A DNA stretch of 64,000 bases from Cepaea nemoralis (lineage: Eukaryota > Mollusca > Gastropoda > Stylommatophora > Helicidae): contig JACEFZ010014478.1 in NCBI GenBank assembly GCA_014155875.1, positions 247,001-311,000 of the forward strand. The letters run 5' to 3'. The translations under genes and the position numbers were made by a program. Each line of letters starts with the position of its first letter. The stretch's first letter is position 1. Below, piece after piece: positions 9,492 through 20,593 of the stretch. The notes beneath the pieces were generated by a model. It was not told the origin of the DNA. It was given only the letters and a program-made list of their open reading frames with translations, and searched no databases.

Positions 9492-9715
9492 AGGAGCCGA
9501 GGTAACCTAGTGGCTAGAATCTTACCTGCCGATCGGTGGTCGTGGGTTCAAACTCACATCTTGACCTCACCTTACTATACAGTGTAAAATGGGGACGTTT
9601 ACCACGACTCATTTTTATGACAAATAAGGAAAGCATAATACTGAATTGTATAACTGTGCGAAACATATTAATAAACGAATACACTCCGTACATGGGAATA
9701 ACAACAAACACTATA
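9492..9715 (+). mobile_element. SINE-C-like tRNA-derived SINE
   Basis: A-box-like TAACCTAGTGGCTAGAATC and B-box-like GTGGGTTCAAACTC are about 35 bp apart, as in a tRNA head. The body is diverged and its 3' end is uncertain. Confidence 0.6.
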
Positions 9716-9794
9716 TAACCCCCAGAATTGCAGAGAACAAGTGCGAAGGAGTGGCATGATCATAACAATTTAATCCCAGCATTCTAGTAGAATA

Positions 9795-10245
9795 AACTGA
9801 TGATGTTAAAATCTAGTCTCCGGGTTGACTAAACTCATGATGTTAAAATCTAGTCTTTGGACGGACTAAATTGTTTATATTAAAATCTAGTCTTTGTCCC
9901 GACTAATCTAATCATGTTAAACTCTAGTCTTTGGACGGATTAAACTGATGATGTTTAATTCTAGTCTTTGGACGGACTAATCTGATGATGTTAGAACCTA
10001 GTCTTTGGACAGACTAATCTGATGGTATTAAACTCTAGCTTTCGGGTTGACAGAACTGATGATGTTAAACTCTAGCTTTCGGGTAGACTGAACTGATGAT
10101 GTTAAAATCTAATTTTTGGGTAGGCTTAACCGATGATGTTAAAATCTAATTTTCAGGTAGGCTTAATCGATGATGGCCAAGTCCAGTCTTCGGTAAGCTT
10201 AATTGATAATATTAAAATCCAGTCTTCCAGCTAAGTAAATTTGTT
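9795..10245. repeat. 37-38 bp minisatellite, about 12 diverged copies
   Basis: Units follow CTGATGATGTTAAAATCTAG, TCTTTGG and ACGGACTAA. Divergence between units is much higher than in the 3-kb array at 15.3-18.3 kb, and increases toward the right, so this is an old array. It is unrelated in sequence to the other 37-bp array. Confidence 0.93.
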
Positions 10246-10324
10246 ATGAAGAATTGGTAAGGGTTTCCCTTTCACATCATGGTAAATTATTGGGTAAATG
10301 GTGCTAGTCTCCTAATGTTAGCCT

Positions 10325-10505
10325 ATTTGATGCACGGTGGTTAACAAAACGACGTCCGCCTTCACTTTCCAAATAGTTTCATAGCACCCATTATAGACTG
10401 AGTCTGTCTGGAATCCTAGGTCAATGAGGGGAATATTGCTACCCTGAGGGGATTCAAACACATGACTACCGGCAGGTACCCAAACGTGCTAGCAGCTACA
10501 TACTG
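10325..10505 (-). mobile_element. Degenerate tRNA-derived SINE
   Basis: Minus strand shows CTAGCACGTTTGGGTACCTG followed by B-box-like GTGTTTGAATCCCC at about 10450. Family probably SINE-C; the rest is too diverged to assign. Confidence 0.5.
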
Positions 10506-10581
10506 TTGATATTGACTATTTATTAGTATATAATTATAATACTGGAGAACTAAACACGGATATTGTCTATATAGTTTAGGG

Positions 10582-10591
10582 CACACACACA

Positions 10592-10680
<89 letters not shown>
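10582..10680. repeat. Compound (CA)n-(TC)n-(CA)n microsatellite
   Basis: A short CACACA, then about 50 bp of TC, then about 38 bp of CA. Confidence 0.98.
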
Positions 10681-10683
<3 letters not shown>

Positions 10684-11505
10684 ATTCTAGCTCAGAGTCT
10701 ACAGAGGTAGGCTGACGCCTGGCCCGTGAAATAAAACGTTAAATCTGCAAGACGTTTTCAAAGTGCAAATTACCCCCTGACGTAACAAACAAGTGATGTA
10801 ATAAGTATGACATTAGCCGGCGACGTGAGGGCATCGCTGCATTTATCAAACACGTCAGCTGTTCGTGATGTGCCCCGCGTCCGACTCTATCAAATACGAC
10901 ATTCTGTGATGCTCCTTGACGCTGCTGTAATGGTATGTAATATAACTGGCTGAAAATAGAAAACATGTGTGTATGGAAGAAATTCTTTAAAGATGAAAAC
11001 CTCACGCCCCCTCAAAATTACCTCCCAAAGGGTGCTTTCAGACAAACCCGACGCACTTCTATTCTAGAGTGTAACCGCTGACTAATTTTGGAAGGATTAT
11101 CCTAAAGCAAGCAAGCATTAAATTCTTCACACTTGGGCATGGCGTCAGAGCCATAAGCAGCTTTAGACCAGCAAATTGTCGTTCCCTTTTGGTGCTCCCA
11201 GGAGCAGTCCCCATTTAACCAGTGTGACGAACACAACGCCAGGTCTCCCAAAGAAGGGAGCTTTGGAATGCTGGATAGATTTTCTGCTGATGCAAGTCGT
11301 TTCTCCTAGTTCTTCGGTAATTTTTCTTTCCACCTGAACAGATTATGCGGAGCTTCTGTTATTAAAAAGAGGTCGTTATTCGTTTGTTTTAGCAGGGCAT
11401 GCGTGTCTTAACTCTCGATACACTCGCTTGATAAATGTTTCACTGGGGAGAAATTTTGGGGTTAAGTATTAGGGCATAAATAGTGATTAGTTTTTCGAAA
11501 CTTCA
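10681..11505. other. Unassigned single-copy-looking sequence
   Basis: About 820 bp with no long open frame, no terminal repeats and no match to the families found elsewhere in the window. I see nothing I can name here. Confidence 0.4.
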
Positions 11506-11506
11506 A

Positions 11507-11767
11507 ATAGAAGAAGAAGAAGAAGAAGAAGAAGAAGAAGAAGAAGAAGAAGAAGAAGAAGAAGAAGAAGAAGAAGAAGAAGAAGAAGATAACGACGACG
11601 ACGACAGAGGAGGAGGAGTAGGAGGACGAGGAAGAGGAGGAGGAGGAGAAGCAGGAGGAAAAGGAAAGGATGAGGAAGAAAAGTCGGAAGGGGAAAATAA
11701 GAAGAAGGAAGAGAGCATAGGGAAAGGTGGAGGAAGAAGAAGAGTTAGATAAGAAAAAGAAGAGGAA
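11507..11767. repeat. (GAA)n microsatellite grading into purine-rich low complexity
   Basis: About 84 bp of pure GAA triplets, then a GAC cluster and AGGAGG/AAGAAG sequence to about 11767. Poly-Glu and poly-Ser frames are artefacts. Confidence 0.97.
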
Positions 11768-11985
11768 CACAACGTGGTGCACGTATGTCCACGGCTGTTG
11801 AGGTAACCCTACGTTTATCCTTAACTATACTCCTAAATGAGTAGTAACTTTACCTATAATCAAAATATCTGACCACATAATTGATTGGCTAATACGTGTC
11901 CTTAAACCTAAGCTATGTCTAACATTTCATTTAATATTTATTAAACGGAATCTGAATCATGACTTCGTACAATGGGATTTTTTGT

Positions 11986-12242
11986 TACTTTCAGTAGTTT
12001 GACATTGCTTTCTGAAAGACCAAAGCCTCATACCATCGAAATCAACGCAATGCGCTCTGTTTCCAAATGGCCGCAGCTGATTTCGAACCCTCGACCCGGT
12101 ATGACTAGGATTTGTGAACCGAGTTTACTGTCCCTAAGCAACAGCGCTGTCAACGGCAAACTATTGGACGTAAAACTGCCTGGTATATCACGAACAGATA
12201 ATAGCGGCTGGGGTTGATTGCAAGATCCTGCAAATTATATAC
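11986..12242. mobile_element. Two SINE-A pieces in opposite orientation
   Basis: 11986-12140 is a minus-strand SINE-A (body complement TCAGTAGTTTGACATTGCTT, then head with TTTCGAACCCTCGACC). 12160-12242 is a plus-strand SINE-A 3' part (CAAACTATTGGACGTAAAAC to GGTTGATTGCAAGATCCTGC). The two are head to head. Confidence 0.65.
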
Positions 12243-12329
12243 ACATTTAAAACTGTAACATACATTTTCAAAGGTGTGCGTGTGCCTTTCAGCTGATTTG
12301 TTAAATGCCGAGGATTTACATCCATATAT

Positions 12330-12495
12330 AAATGTTGACTTCACGTCTTTGACTTGGGGACGTAAATTACAAGTACCTCAGAAGTCGAAATGGGTTCGCC
12401 TCATGGCGAGGGACAGTGGTAATAGGGAAAGAAAGCTTACACGCAAAAATAAGTCTAATGTAGACTACGCTCGAGATCAAAGCGTGCGAAGAAAA
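12330..12495 (+). mobile_element. SINE-D fragment
   Basis: Shares GACGTAAATTACAAGTACCT, TGGGTTCGCCT.ATGG and a 3' end like CTACGCTCGAGATCAAAGCG with copies at 33462-33705 (minus) and 42745-42993 (plus). A 147-codon frame running through it (12274-12717) is therefore not a gene. Confidence 0.75.
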
Positions 12496-12951
12496 ACAAA
12501 CACGCATCCATATCTTGCCACATTTAATGTGCGGGCTTTTAGTGCTCTGATTTTTATTGTTGCATCTATTTCAATCGATAACGGTTTTAATTGTTTGACT
12601 TTTTTGCAGGGCGGTGTTTGTTCTTATTTGAATTTATATAATTGCATTTCCAACACCCTTATTGCTCCCATTAAATGCGGAATAAATTGTCATGTCAGTT
12701 ATTACTTGCACTGTTGATTTTACCTGTTCGTCTTTAGTGTTGCTTTATAATCATGGCTGCTTTTGATTTTACGTTGAAAAAGAACTCTTTTTATTCTGTA
12801 TATGAAAAGAATCTTAAATGGAGAGCCGTTTGCACAATGAATTCTAAATTATTCCAAATCTATAAAGTTGCAAAGGAAATAAAATTGTAAAGAACGCATT
12901 GGATCTGACTTCCGGTAATTCTGCATAAAAATACGCCTGTTTTTTTTTTTT
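12496..12951. other. Unassigned A/T-rich spacer
   Basis: About 450 bp of A/T-rich sequence. No element or gene recognised. Confidence 0.4.
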
Positions 12952-12981
12952 TTATTCGTTCGCTCGCTTTGAAATCAAGTG

Positions 12982-13016
<35 letters not shown>

Positions 13017-13017
13017 T

Positions 13018-13051
<34 letters not shown>

Positions 13052-13064
13052 GCTACTGCTACTG

Positions 13065-13096
<32 letters not shown>

Positions 13097-13213
13097 GCTC
13101 CTGCTACTACTACTACTGCTCTACTGCTGCTGCTGTGGCGGTGGCGGTGGCTGCGGCGGCTGCGGCTGCGGCTTCTGCTGCTGCTGCTTATGCTGCTACT
13201 GTTACTGCTACTG

Positions 13214-13282
<69 letters not shown>

Positions 13283-13385
13283 TTACTACTATTATCACTA
13301 CTATTACTACTAGTACTACTTACTACCTCTAGTGAACTGGACTGATTTTTGCGTTTGGATTAGCTTTCCCTATTGCCAGTGTCCT
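12952..13385 (-). mobile_element. SINE-D copy split by a (TAC)n expansion
   Basis: CGCTCGCTTTGAAATCAAGTG on the left (shown here as CGCTCGCTTTGA plus AATCAAGTG) and GTTTGGATTAGCTTTCCCTA with CAGTGTCCTTCGCC on the right are the two halves of a minus-strand SINE-D, as seen unbroken at 33462-33705. There the intervening DNA is a short TACTACTGCTTCTATTGTAC-like segment, the likely seed of the microsatellite. Confidence 0.75.
12983..13320. repeat. (TAC)n microsatellite with TGC-rich middle
   Basis: About 340 bp of TAC triplets with a GC-rich centre of TGC/GGC codons at 13115-13195. It gives poly-Leu, poly-Tyr and poly-Thr frames, all artefacts. Confidence 0.97.
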
Positions 13386-13387
13386 TC

Positions 13388-13625
13388 GCCCTTAAGCCTT
13401 CGTTTGTCGGCACGGTGGTCATGGGTTCGAATCCGCATCGTTGCGGAGTTGTTGTTGTTTTTTTTTTTATTGTAGCTATGCTCGCAGGTCGATCCAGCCT
13501 AAAATAGGTACTAGGCAATGTCTTCGGACGTCACGGTGTAATGCTGACCACATCAGCCACTAAGTGTCGATTGGTCTATACAAACATGGATCTAAAACCA
13601 TACGCCCAGTACACAATATTACGTG
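13388..13625 (+). mobile_element. SINE-C, tRNA-derived SINE
   Basis: The head shows GGCACGGTGGTCATGGGTTC and B-box GGGTTCGAATCC. The 3' part has GATTGGTCTATACAAACATG and CTAAAACCATACGCCCAGTA, the family signature repeated at 14160-14430, 37455-37555 and 63875-64000. Confidence 0.78.
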
Positions 13626-14159
13626 TAAAAATGTCCTTTATTTATTGTGTGCTATTGTTCTTTTTGTTCTTTTTTAATTACCGCCTCCTTGGGGTTTCGA
13701 AAAAAAAGAAATCACTGGGCTGGCATGCTGGTGTGTTAGCTGATACTGCGGATCCTTTCAAACTACAAATAGTTAAAATAAATACGCCAGTAGCGAAATC
13801 AATAATCTAGGTTAAAGCACACATTAAAATATAACAGTTTAAGAGTACAATACAAATTGTTATTCTGAACAACATCATAAGTAGATCTTTGACGATACGG
13901 ATCTTAAAGTCCAGATTTGGTGTTAGATATCGTTGCCGTACATAATTTACTTCAAGTGTATTCACTTTCACCATCATTAATTTCACTAGGGCACAGTTGG
14001 TGCTTAGCTTTGAAGTATTATGCAAATTATTATTGTTAGAAGTTCAAGAAGCCTGTAGTTAATCCATTCTGATTAGCACACGGTAAATGTCGACTCAAAA
14101 GGCCTGAAGTCACGTCGGTGACGTGGTAGCTTTTATTTATGATTAAAAATCGCGTTAAT
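13626..14159. other. Unassigned spacer
   Basis: About 530 bp of A/T-rich DNA. A 72-codon minus-strand frame (13807-14025) has no recognisable motif. I do not call a gene. Confidence 0.35.
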
Positions 14160-14430
14160 GGGAAACGCGGTAGAGTAGTGGCTAGACGCTAGGCGTTAGG
14201 CTCTGCTGTCATGGGTTCCAATCTGTATTGGGGATCAGTAAAATTAGTACTAGGACATGTGTTTGAAAGTAAAGATGGTGTGTGTGATACTTCCCACATC
14301 ATCATCAGAGTGCTGAATGGTCTATGCAAAAAAATGAGTCTAGCACCATATGTCCAGTGCTGAATGGTCTATACAAAAAAATAATGAGTCTAATACCATA
14401 TTTCCATGCGACTTGAGGCCTGTAGAAACT
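14160..14430 (+). mobile_element. SINE-C, tRNA-derived, with duplicated 3' signature
   Basis: A-box-like GTAGAGTAGTGGCTAGACGC and B-box-like GGGTTCCAATCTG lead a body ending in CTAGCACCATATGTCCAGTG. The segment TGCTGAATGGTCTAT.CAAAA is present twice about 55 bp apart, a small internal duplication. Confidence 0.8.
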
Positions 14431-14759
14431 GTCTTTACTCACTTGACTAACTAGGGGTAGTTAAGAGGCTTTCAAATTGTGGCTTGTTCTTCTGCCTCTC
14501 TCCGTACATAGGGGTTGTTCTCCGTTTCTTTCACTGAGATTGCACGAAATGTTACATACAGTTCTTTAGACGCATTATGAAAACTGCACTGACGTTTATA
14601 ACATAAGTATTGTTACAAGTATAACCATGATAACAAAAAACAAACACAAAAACAAGAGTTTACTGAGGTGACTTGTCAGAATTTTAAAACAATGTTTAAC
14701 TTTAATTAATTTGCATATACAATTGTATTCGATTAGTTCTCTCCACGAATTAATGCATT

Positions 14760-15345
14760 CTGCAGTGAACAACAAGTAGTTATGAGAATATATGGTGATA
14801 ACACAAACTGGTTTGTTATAGGAGTGGGAGGCATTTTATCCACTTTTCTGTCTAACTTAAATACAGAAAACATGAGAAGTGTTAGAGAAAGTATTGACAA
14901 GGAACAATATGATCGTTTTGTAATCGAAGGAAAACAAATACCCTAAATTGGATTTGCCCACGACACTGTATAACTATCCACAACGCAAACATTAATTGAT
15001 ACGTTAATTAAGTCAGTGAAAGAACAACGCCATAATGAAAGTGTGTATCTTAATGCAACAAAAATAAAGAAAACAACGACCAATTACAGAAATATGTCAG
15101 CAGAAATCGTTAACGTGGAGCTCATGGAGAGAACTAAATAAATAGAAGTAAATCAAGAGCTTAGGAAAAGACATTAAGAACATTTGAGAATTGTATAACT
15201 AGAAAGCTCTTTGTCTGGAATTCAAATGGCAAGGGAAATAAAGGAAGAAAGCCTGACAACACCGGGATAGAAGATAATTAGAGATAGAAATGGATAATAC
15301 GGTGAAGACATGGATGAAGTTGCACGGGATAATAAAAGATAGGAC
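14760..15345 (+). mobile_element. Decayed RTE-like LINE reverse transcriptase
   Basis: The plus strand reads DNTNWFVIGVGGILSTFLSN, then RSVRESIDKEQYDRFVIEGK, then GFAHDTV, then TLIDTLIKSVKEQRHNESVY followed by LNATKIKK. This is a contiguous RT segment around the catalytic box, with FADD altered to FAHD and stops at QIP* and DTV*. Further on, KLHGIIKDRTV matches the region just before the thumb. The sequence then passes directly into the 37-bp minisatellite. Confidence 0.8.
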
Positions 15346-18290
15346 AGTTTGAAGTGAGCTGGTTGAAGGCCTATGATACGACGGCTTGAAGTGTGTTGGT
15401 TGAAGGCCTATGATAGTAGAACTTGAAGTGAGATGGTTGAAGGCCTATGATAGTAGAACTTGAAGTGAGGTGGTTGAAGGCCTATGATAGTAGCACTTGA
15501 AGTGAGATGGTTGAAGGCCTATGATAGTAGAACTTGAAGTGAGGTGGTTGAAGGCCTATGATAGGATGGCTTGAAGTGAGTTGCTTGAAGGCCTATGATA
15601 GGACGGCTTGAAGTGTGTTGGTTGAAGGCCTATGATAGTAGAACTTTAAGTGAGATGGTTGAAGGCCTATGATAGTAGAACTTGAAGTGAGGTGGTTGAA
15701 GGCCTATGATAGGATGGCTTGAAGTGAGTTGCTTGAAGGGCTATGATAGGACGGCTTGAAGTGTGTTGGTTGAAGGCCTATGATAGTAGAACTTGAAGTG
15801 AGATGGTTGAAGGCCTATGATAGTAGAACTTGAAGTGAGGTGGTTAAGGCCTATGATAGGATGGCTTGAAGTGAGTTGCTTGAAGGCCTATGATAGGACG
15901 GCTTGAAGTGTGTTGGTTGAAGGCCTATGATAGTAGAACTTGAAGTGAGATGGTTGAAGGCCTAAGATAGTAGAACTTGAAGTGAGATGATTGAAGGCCT
16001 ATGATAGGACGGCTTGAAGTGTGTTGGTTGAAGGCCTATGATAGTAGAACTTGAAGTGAGATGGTTGAAGGCCTATGATAGGACGGCTTGAAGTGTGTTG
16101 GTTGAAGGCCTATGATAGTAGAACTTGAAGTGAGATGGTTGAAGGCCTATGATAGTAGAACTTGAAGTGAGATGGTTGAAGGCCTATGATAGGACGGCTT
16201 GAAGTGAGTTGCTTGAAGGCCTATGATAGGACGGCTTGAAGTGAGTTGCTTGAAGGCCTATGATAGGACGGCTTGAAGTGAGTTGCTTGAAGGCCTATGA
16301 TAGGACGGCTTGAAGTGAGTTGCTTGAAGGCCTATGATAGGACGGCTTGAAGTGAGTTGCTTGAAGGCCTATGATAGGACGGCTTGAAGTGTGTTGGTTG
16401 AAGGCCTATGATAGTAGAACTTGAAGTGAGATGGTTGAAGGCCTATGATAGTAGAACTTGAAGTGAGATGGTTGAAGGCCTATGATAGTAGAACTTGAAG
16501 TGAGATGGTTGAAGGCCTATGATAGGACGGCTTGAAGTGAGGTGGTTGAAGGCCTATGATAGTAGAACTTGAAGTGAGATGGTTGAAGGCCTATGATAGG
16601 ACGGCTTGAAGTGAGTTGCTTGAAGGCCTATGATAGGACGGCTTGAAGTGAGGTGGTTGAAGGCCTATGATAGGACGGCTTGAAGTGTGTTGGTTGAAGG
16701 CCTATGATAGTAGAACTTGAAGTGAGATGGTTGAAGGCCTATGATAGTAGAAATTGAAGTGAGATGGTTGAAGGTCTATGATAGTAGAACTTGAAGTGAG
16801 ATGGTTGAAGGCCTATGATAGGACGGCTTGAAGTGTGTTGGTTGAAGGCCTATGATAGTAGAACTTGAAGTGAGATGGTTGAAGGCCTATGATAGGACGG
16901 CTTGAAGTGAGTTGGTTGAAGGCCTATGATAGTAGAATTTGAAGTGAGATGGTTGAAGGCCTATAATAGGACGGCTTGAAGTGAGTTGCTTGAAGGCCTA
17001 TGATAGGACGGCTTGAAGTGAGTTGCTTGAAGGCCTATGATAGGACGGCTTGAAGTGAGTTGCTTGAAGGCCTATGATAGGACGGCTTGAAGTGAGTTGC
17101 TTGAAGGCCTATGATAGGACGGCTTGAAGTGAGTTGCTTGAAGGCCTATGATAGGACGGCTTGAAGTGTGTTGGTTGAAGGCCTATGATAGTAGAACTTG
17201 AAGTGAGATGGTTGAAGGCCTATGATAGTAGAACTTGAAGTGAGATGGTTGAAGGCCTATGATAGTAGAACTTGAAGTGAGATGGTTGAAGGCCTATGAT
17301 AGGACGGCTTGAAGTGAGGTGGTTGAAGGCCTATGATAGTAGAACTTGAAGTGAGATGGTTGAAGGCCTATGATAGGACGGCTTGAAGTGAGTTGCTTGA
17401 AGGCCTATGATAGGACGGCTTGAAGTGAGGTGGATTGAAGGCCTATGATAGGACGGCTTGAAGTGTGTTGGTTGAAGGCCTATGATAGTAGAACTTGAAG
17501 TGAGATGGTTGAAGGCCTATGATAGTAGAAATTGAAGTGAGATGGTTGAAGGCCTATGATAGTGGAACTTGAAGTGAGATGGTTGAAGGCCTATGATAGG
17601 ACGGCTTGAAGTGAGGTGGTTGAAGGCCTATGATAGGACGGCTTGAAGTGTGTTGGTTGAAGGCCTATGATAGTAGAACTTGAAGTGAGATGGTTGAAGG
17701 CCTATGATAGTAGAACTTGAAGTGAGTTGCTTGAAGGCCTATGATAGTAGAACTTGAAGTGAGGTGGTTGAAGGCCTATGATAGGACGGCTTGAAGTGAG
17801 TTGCTTGAAGGCCTATGATAGGACGGCTTGAAGTGAGGTGGTTGAAGGCCTATGCTAGGAGAACTTGAAGTGAGTTGGTTGAAGGCCTATGATAGGAGAA
17901 CTTGAAGTGAGTTGGTTGTAGATCTATGATAGGAGAACTTGATGTGAGTTGGTTGGAGGCCTATGATAGGATGACTTGAAGTGAGTTGGTTGGAGGCCTA
18001 TGAAAGGACGGCTTGAAGTGAGTTTGTTGAAGGCCAATGATATGAGAACTTGAAGTGAGTTGGTTGGAGGCCTATGATAGGATGACTTGAAGTGAGTTGG
18101 TTGGAGGCCTATGATAGGATGACTTGAAGTGAGTTGGTTGGAGGCCTATGATATAAGAACTTGAAGTGAGTTGGTTGGAGGCCTATGATAGGATGACTTG
18201 AAGTGAGTTGGTTGAAGGCCTATGATAGGATGACTTGAAGTCAGTTGGTTGAAGGCCTATGATAGGATGACTTGAAGTGAGTTGGTTAAA
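15342..18290 (+). repeat. 37-bp minisatellite, about 80 copies
   Basis: Main monomer types are GTAGAACTTGAAGTGAGATG and GGACGGCTTGAAGTGAGTTG, each followed by GTTGAAGGCCTATGATA (or CTTGAAGG...). Period 37 bp. The types are interspersed in repeated order, giving a higher-order period of about 777 bp (see findings). Copies diverge toward the right end (GGATGACTTGAAG type). Confidence 0.98.
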
Positions 18291-18292
18291 TG

Positions 18293-18690
18293 CCATAGGG
18301 GGCTGCGTGGTCTCAAGGTAAGGTGTCCGCCTCGAGTGCTGGGGGTCCCTGGTTCAACCCCGGTAATGACCGGGATTTTTTCTCGTGGACTTCTGGTAAT
18401 AAAATTTCCCCTGGTCCCTAGGTAGTGAGATCGGACGCCCGTGTGTATTGTTGCGCATGTAAAAAAATCCCTTGGAGTTGGAAATCGAAAGAATAGCCTA
18501 ACGGCGCTGCCAGGCAAAATTTCGTGTTTAAAATCTACCCAAAGTATTTCAGGAACCTCGCCGTTGCTACGGAGTTCGTGCACTGAGCTAACTTTCTCCA
18601 GACTCAGGTTTGAGTTACGAGGAGAACGGAGCACTTATGGGTTGCACCCGTGTGCCGTCATGTTTATCAATCGACTAAACTAATGCCAAA
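18293..18690 (+). mobile_element. SINE-E, tRNA-headed SINE-like element
   Basis: A tRNA-like 5' part GGGGGCTGCGTGGTCTCAAG with B-box CTGGTTCAACCCCGG is followed by about 330 bp of body. The segment TGCTACGGAGTTCGTGCACTG also occurs (in two parts: GCTACGGAGTT, TGTGCT) in SINE-B copies, so the bodies may be related. It lies exactly where the 37-bp array stops. Confidence 0.65.
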
Positions 18691-19907
18691 GTCCGACCTG
18701 GAGTGTGTTTTGCGGGGCATAATAGTCTCTGATGCCTAGGAGTATGAGTTGTAAATTCATTCATTCATCATCATCATATCGTCCCCGAGGTTAGTTTCGG
18801 ATTCTGCTTTCTGCCGCATCTCAGACTCTGCATTTAACTATGCGGCCTCACTACAATGGTTACTAACTTCAACTTTAACGTCAACTAAACTGAATCAATC
18901 CCAATACAACTCAACACTAGTGCGGGATTTTTGACGATCTATTCATCAAAACACTTTACAATAATTACTCGCAATTGCACACACAATTAAACAACATAGT
19001 ATCACACATCTACACCACATTTCTACACAATTACTAATGTGGCGGCACTATGTGTGGCCGTTGCCACCTTCTCTAACGAGGTGCGTCCGATCACGACAAC
19101 ACCCTCAAGCTCGAATCCTCTGAATCTGAATGCCCTTGTCACCTTCGCAATCACGTGTGTTCGCTCCGGTGACAATCTCGCTCACCACGTAGGGCACAAT
19201 CAACGATCGTCACGTCCTTTGGGGTGACTTTTCGTCACTATGCCATGAGGTGCAATTCAACCTATGTGTCAGCAACTTGCTTGCGACAGGTCTTTCAGGA
19301 CTACCCTACTTTTGCACCGCACGAAATAACAACTCGTGTCACTTGCAAAAGGAATGCAATTTATTTAGAGCTGGTCATTCATAAGCTCTGCGAGCGGCAT
19401 GCTTCATTGACATTAGACAACATGGTACGTTACATGGATGTAATGAAGTGGTGAGAATGATACTAGTAATCACAATCTAAATCTAAAGCCTAATATTAAC
19501 TATTGTCTAGAAACTTATAGCATTTGTCAAGAACACGTCTACTCTCTAATCGTCTCCAGTCTGGTCTGTCCTCCCGCTACCCATTGCGTGGTCAAGCACG
19601 GACGCTGTATCCTCCGTGCATTAGCGAGTCTTGCGTGCATAGCATCCCAGCACGCTGGCTCGTGAACTTGAGTAACCGGGTACTCCACGGTTACTCGTAA
19701 GGCCAAGTTTCCCAATGGCTTGGGGAAGCCCTCGCTCAACTGTCCTTAGTGCTCCCTTGGTTGACACAAATGTGTCCCCTGGTGAAGCTATTTATAGCAC
19801 TGGTGTCTCTCCTGTCTGGTGTCTCCCTACTAGACTTGTTTTAACTCTTATTAACTCTCTAAACCCTTATTGGAGATTCTGACTCTATGGCACTAAACTA
19901 AACTAAA
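18691..19907. other. Unassigned 1.2-kb block between minisatellite remnants
   Basis: No long frame and no recognised domain. It is flanked by the end of the 37-bp array and, at 19908-19935, by one orphan unit of the same array, so it was probably inserted into the array or separated from it by rearrangement. TAAACTAAACTAAAC occurs just before the orphan unit. Confidence 0.45.
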
Positions 19908-19935
19908 CTGGTTGAATGCCTATGATAGGTAGAGT
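19908..19935 (+). repeat. Orphan unit of the 37-bp minisatellite
   Basis: CTGGTTGAATGCCTATGATA matches the monomer 3' half with one change. It sits 1.6 kb beyond the end of the main array and abuts the Tigger fragment. Confidence 0.8.
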
Positions 19936-20593
19936 TATTGGGACGTAGAGGCATCACATTCTGCCTCTTCATCTGAGGATGAAACTGTAACCTCTTCCAG
20001 CCTCTTTTTCTGGCTCTTCTCTGCTTGAACAAAACATGTGTCCAATGTCTGCTGCACAGTAACCACCCTCCTCAGTATCAGTACTCGCTGCTTCACCTGC
20101 TGTCTGAATGTTGTGCAGGTGTGAACGCTTCTTAGAGCGCTCAAACCAATCAAGACTCGCTCTAAAACTATCATCGGCACTACTACTACTGCTCTCACCA
20201 GCTTTCTTAGCTAGATCTTCATAGAGAGATTTTGCTTTCTCTTGGATAACCATCTTGCTCACAGGCGTATTCCGTTGGTTCTGGTCTTCAATTCAGACGG
20301 CCAATTGTGCTTCCATGTTCTCCATAAAATTCTTCTGGTACAAGTGATCTTGGAAGCACTCAAAGGGGTTACGTTTTTAGGACCCTCTTTGATTTTGTCA
20401 GCACCTGCATGAATTCTCTTTACCGTCGTTGGAGGTAAACCATGGACTTTACCGATATCAACAGCCTGATCGCCATCCTCAAAACGACGTTATGGCGAAA
20501 CGTAGCGACGTAAAGTGAAGTTAGTCCCCTATGTGACAACGACGTTATAGCGAAACGACGTATACCGAGACGACGTATAGCGGCGCCTAACTG
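19936..20593 (-). mobile_element. Truncated Tigger (pogo-type) DNA transposon with transposase remnant
   Basis: The minus strand starts with a terminal repeat CAGTTAGGCGCCGCTATACG and several subterminal CGTTTCGCTATAACGTCGTT-like units. It then encodes VDIGKVHGLPPTTVKRIHAG, ADKIKEGPKNVTPLE, and after a stop SKMVIQEKAKSLYEDLAKKA and HLHNIQTAGEAASTDTE. These match the N-terminal helix-turn-helix and CENPB-type DNA-binding regions of Tigger transposases. The DDE catalytic domain is missing and the 3' end is lost. Confidence 0.85.

Noticed and set aside
10739..11005. 88-codon minus-strand frame
   Set aside because: No recognised motif, no neighbouring coding signal, typical length for chance in this sequence.
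12274..12717. 147-codon open frame
   Set aside because: It runs through SINE-D sequence that recurs elsewhere in both orientations.
15342..18290. CRISPR-like array
   Set aside because: Repeats are contiguous with no unique spacers, and the surroundings are clearly eukaryotic. The same applies to the 22-, 34- and 56-bp arrays.
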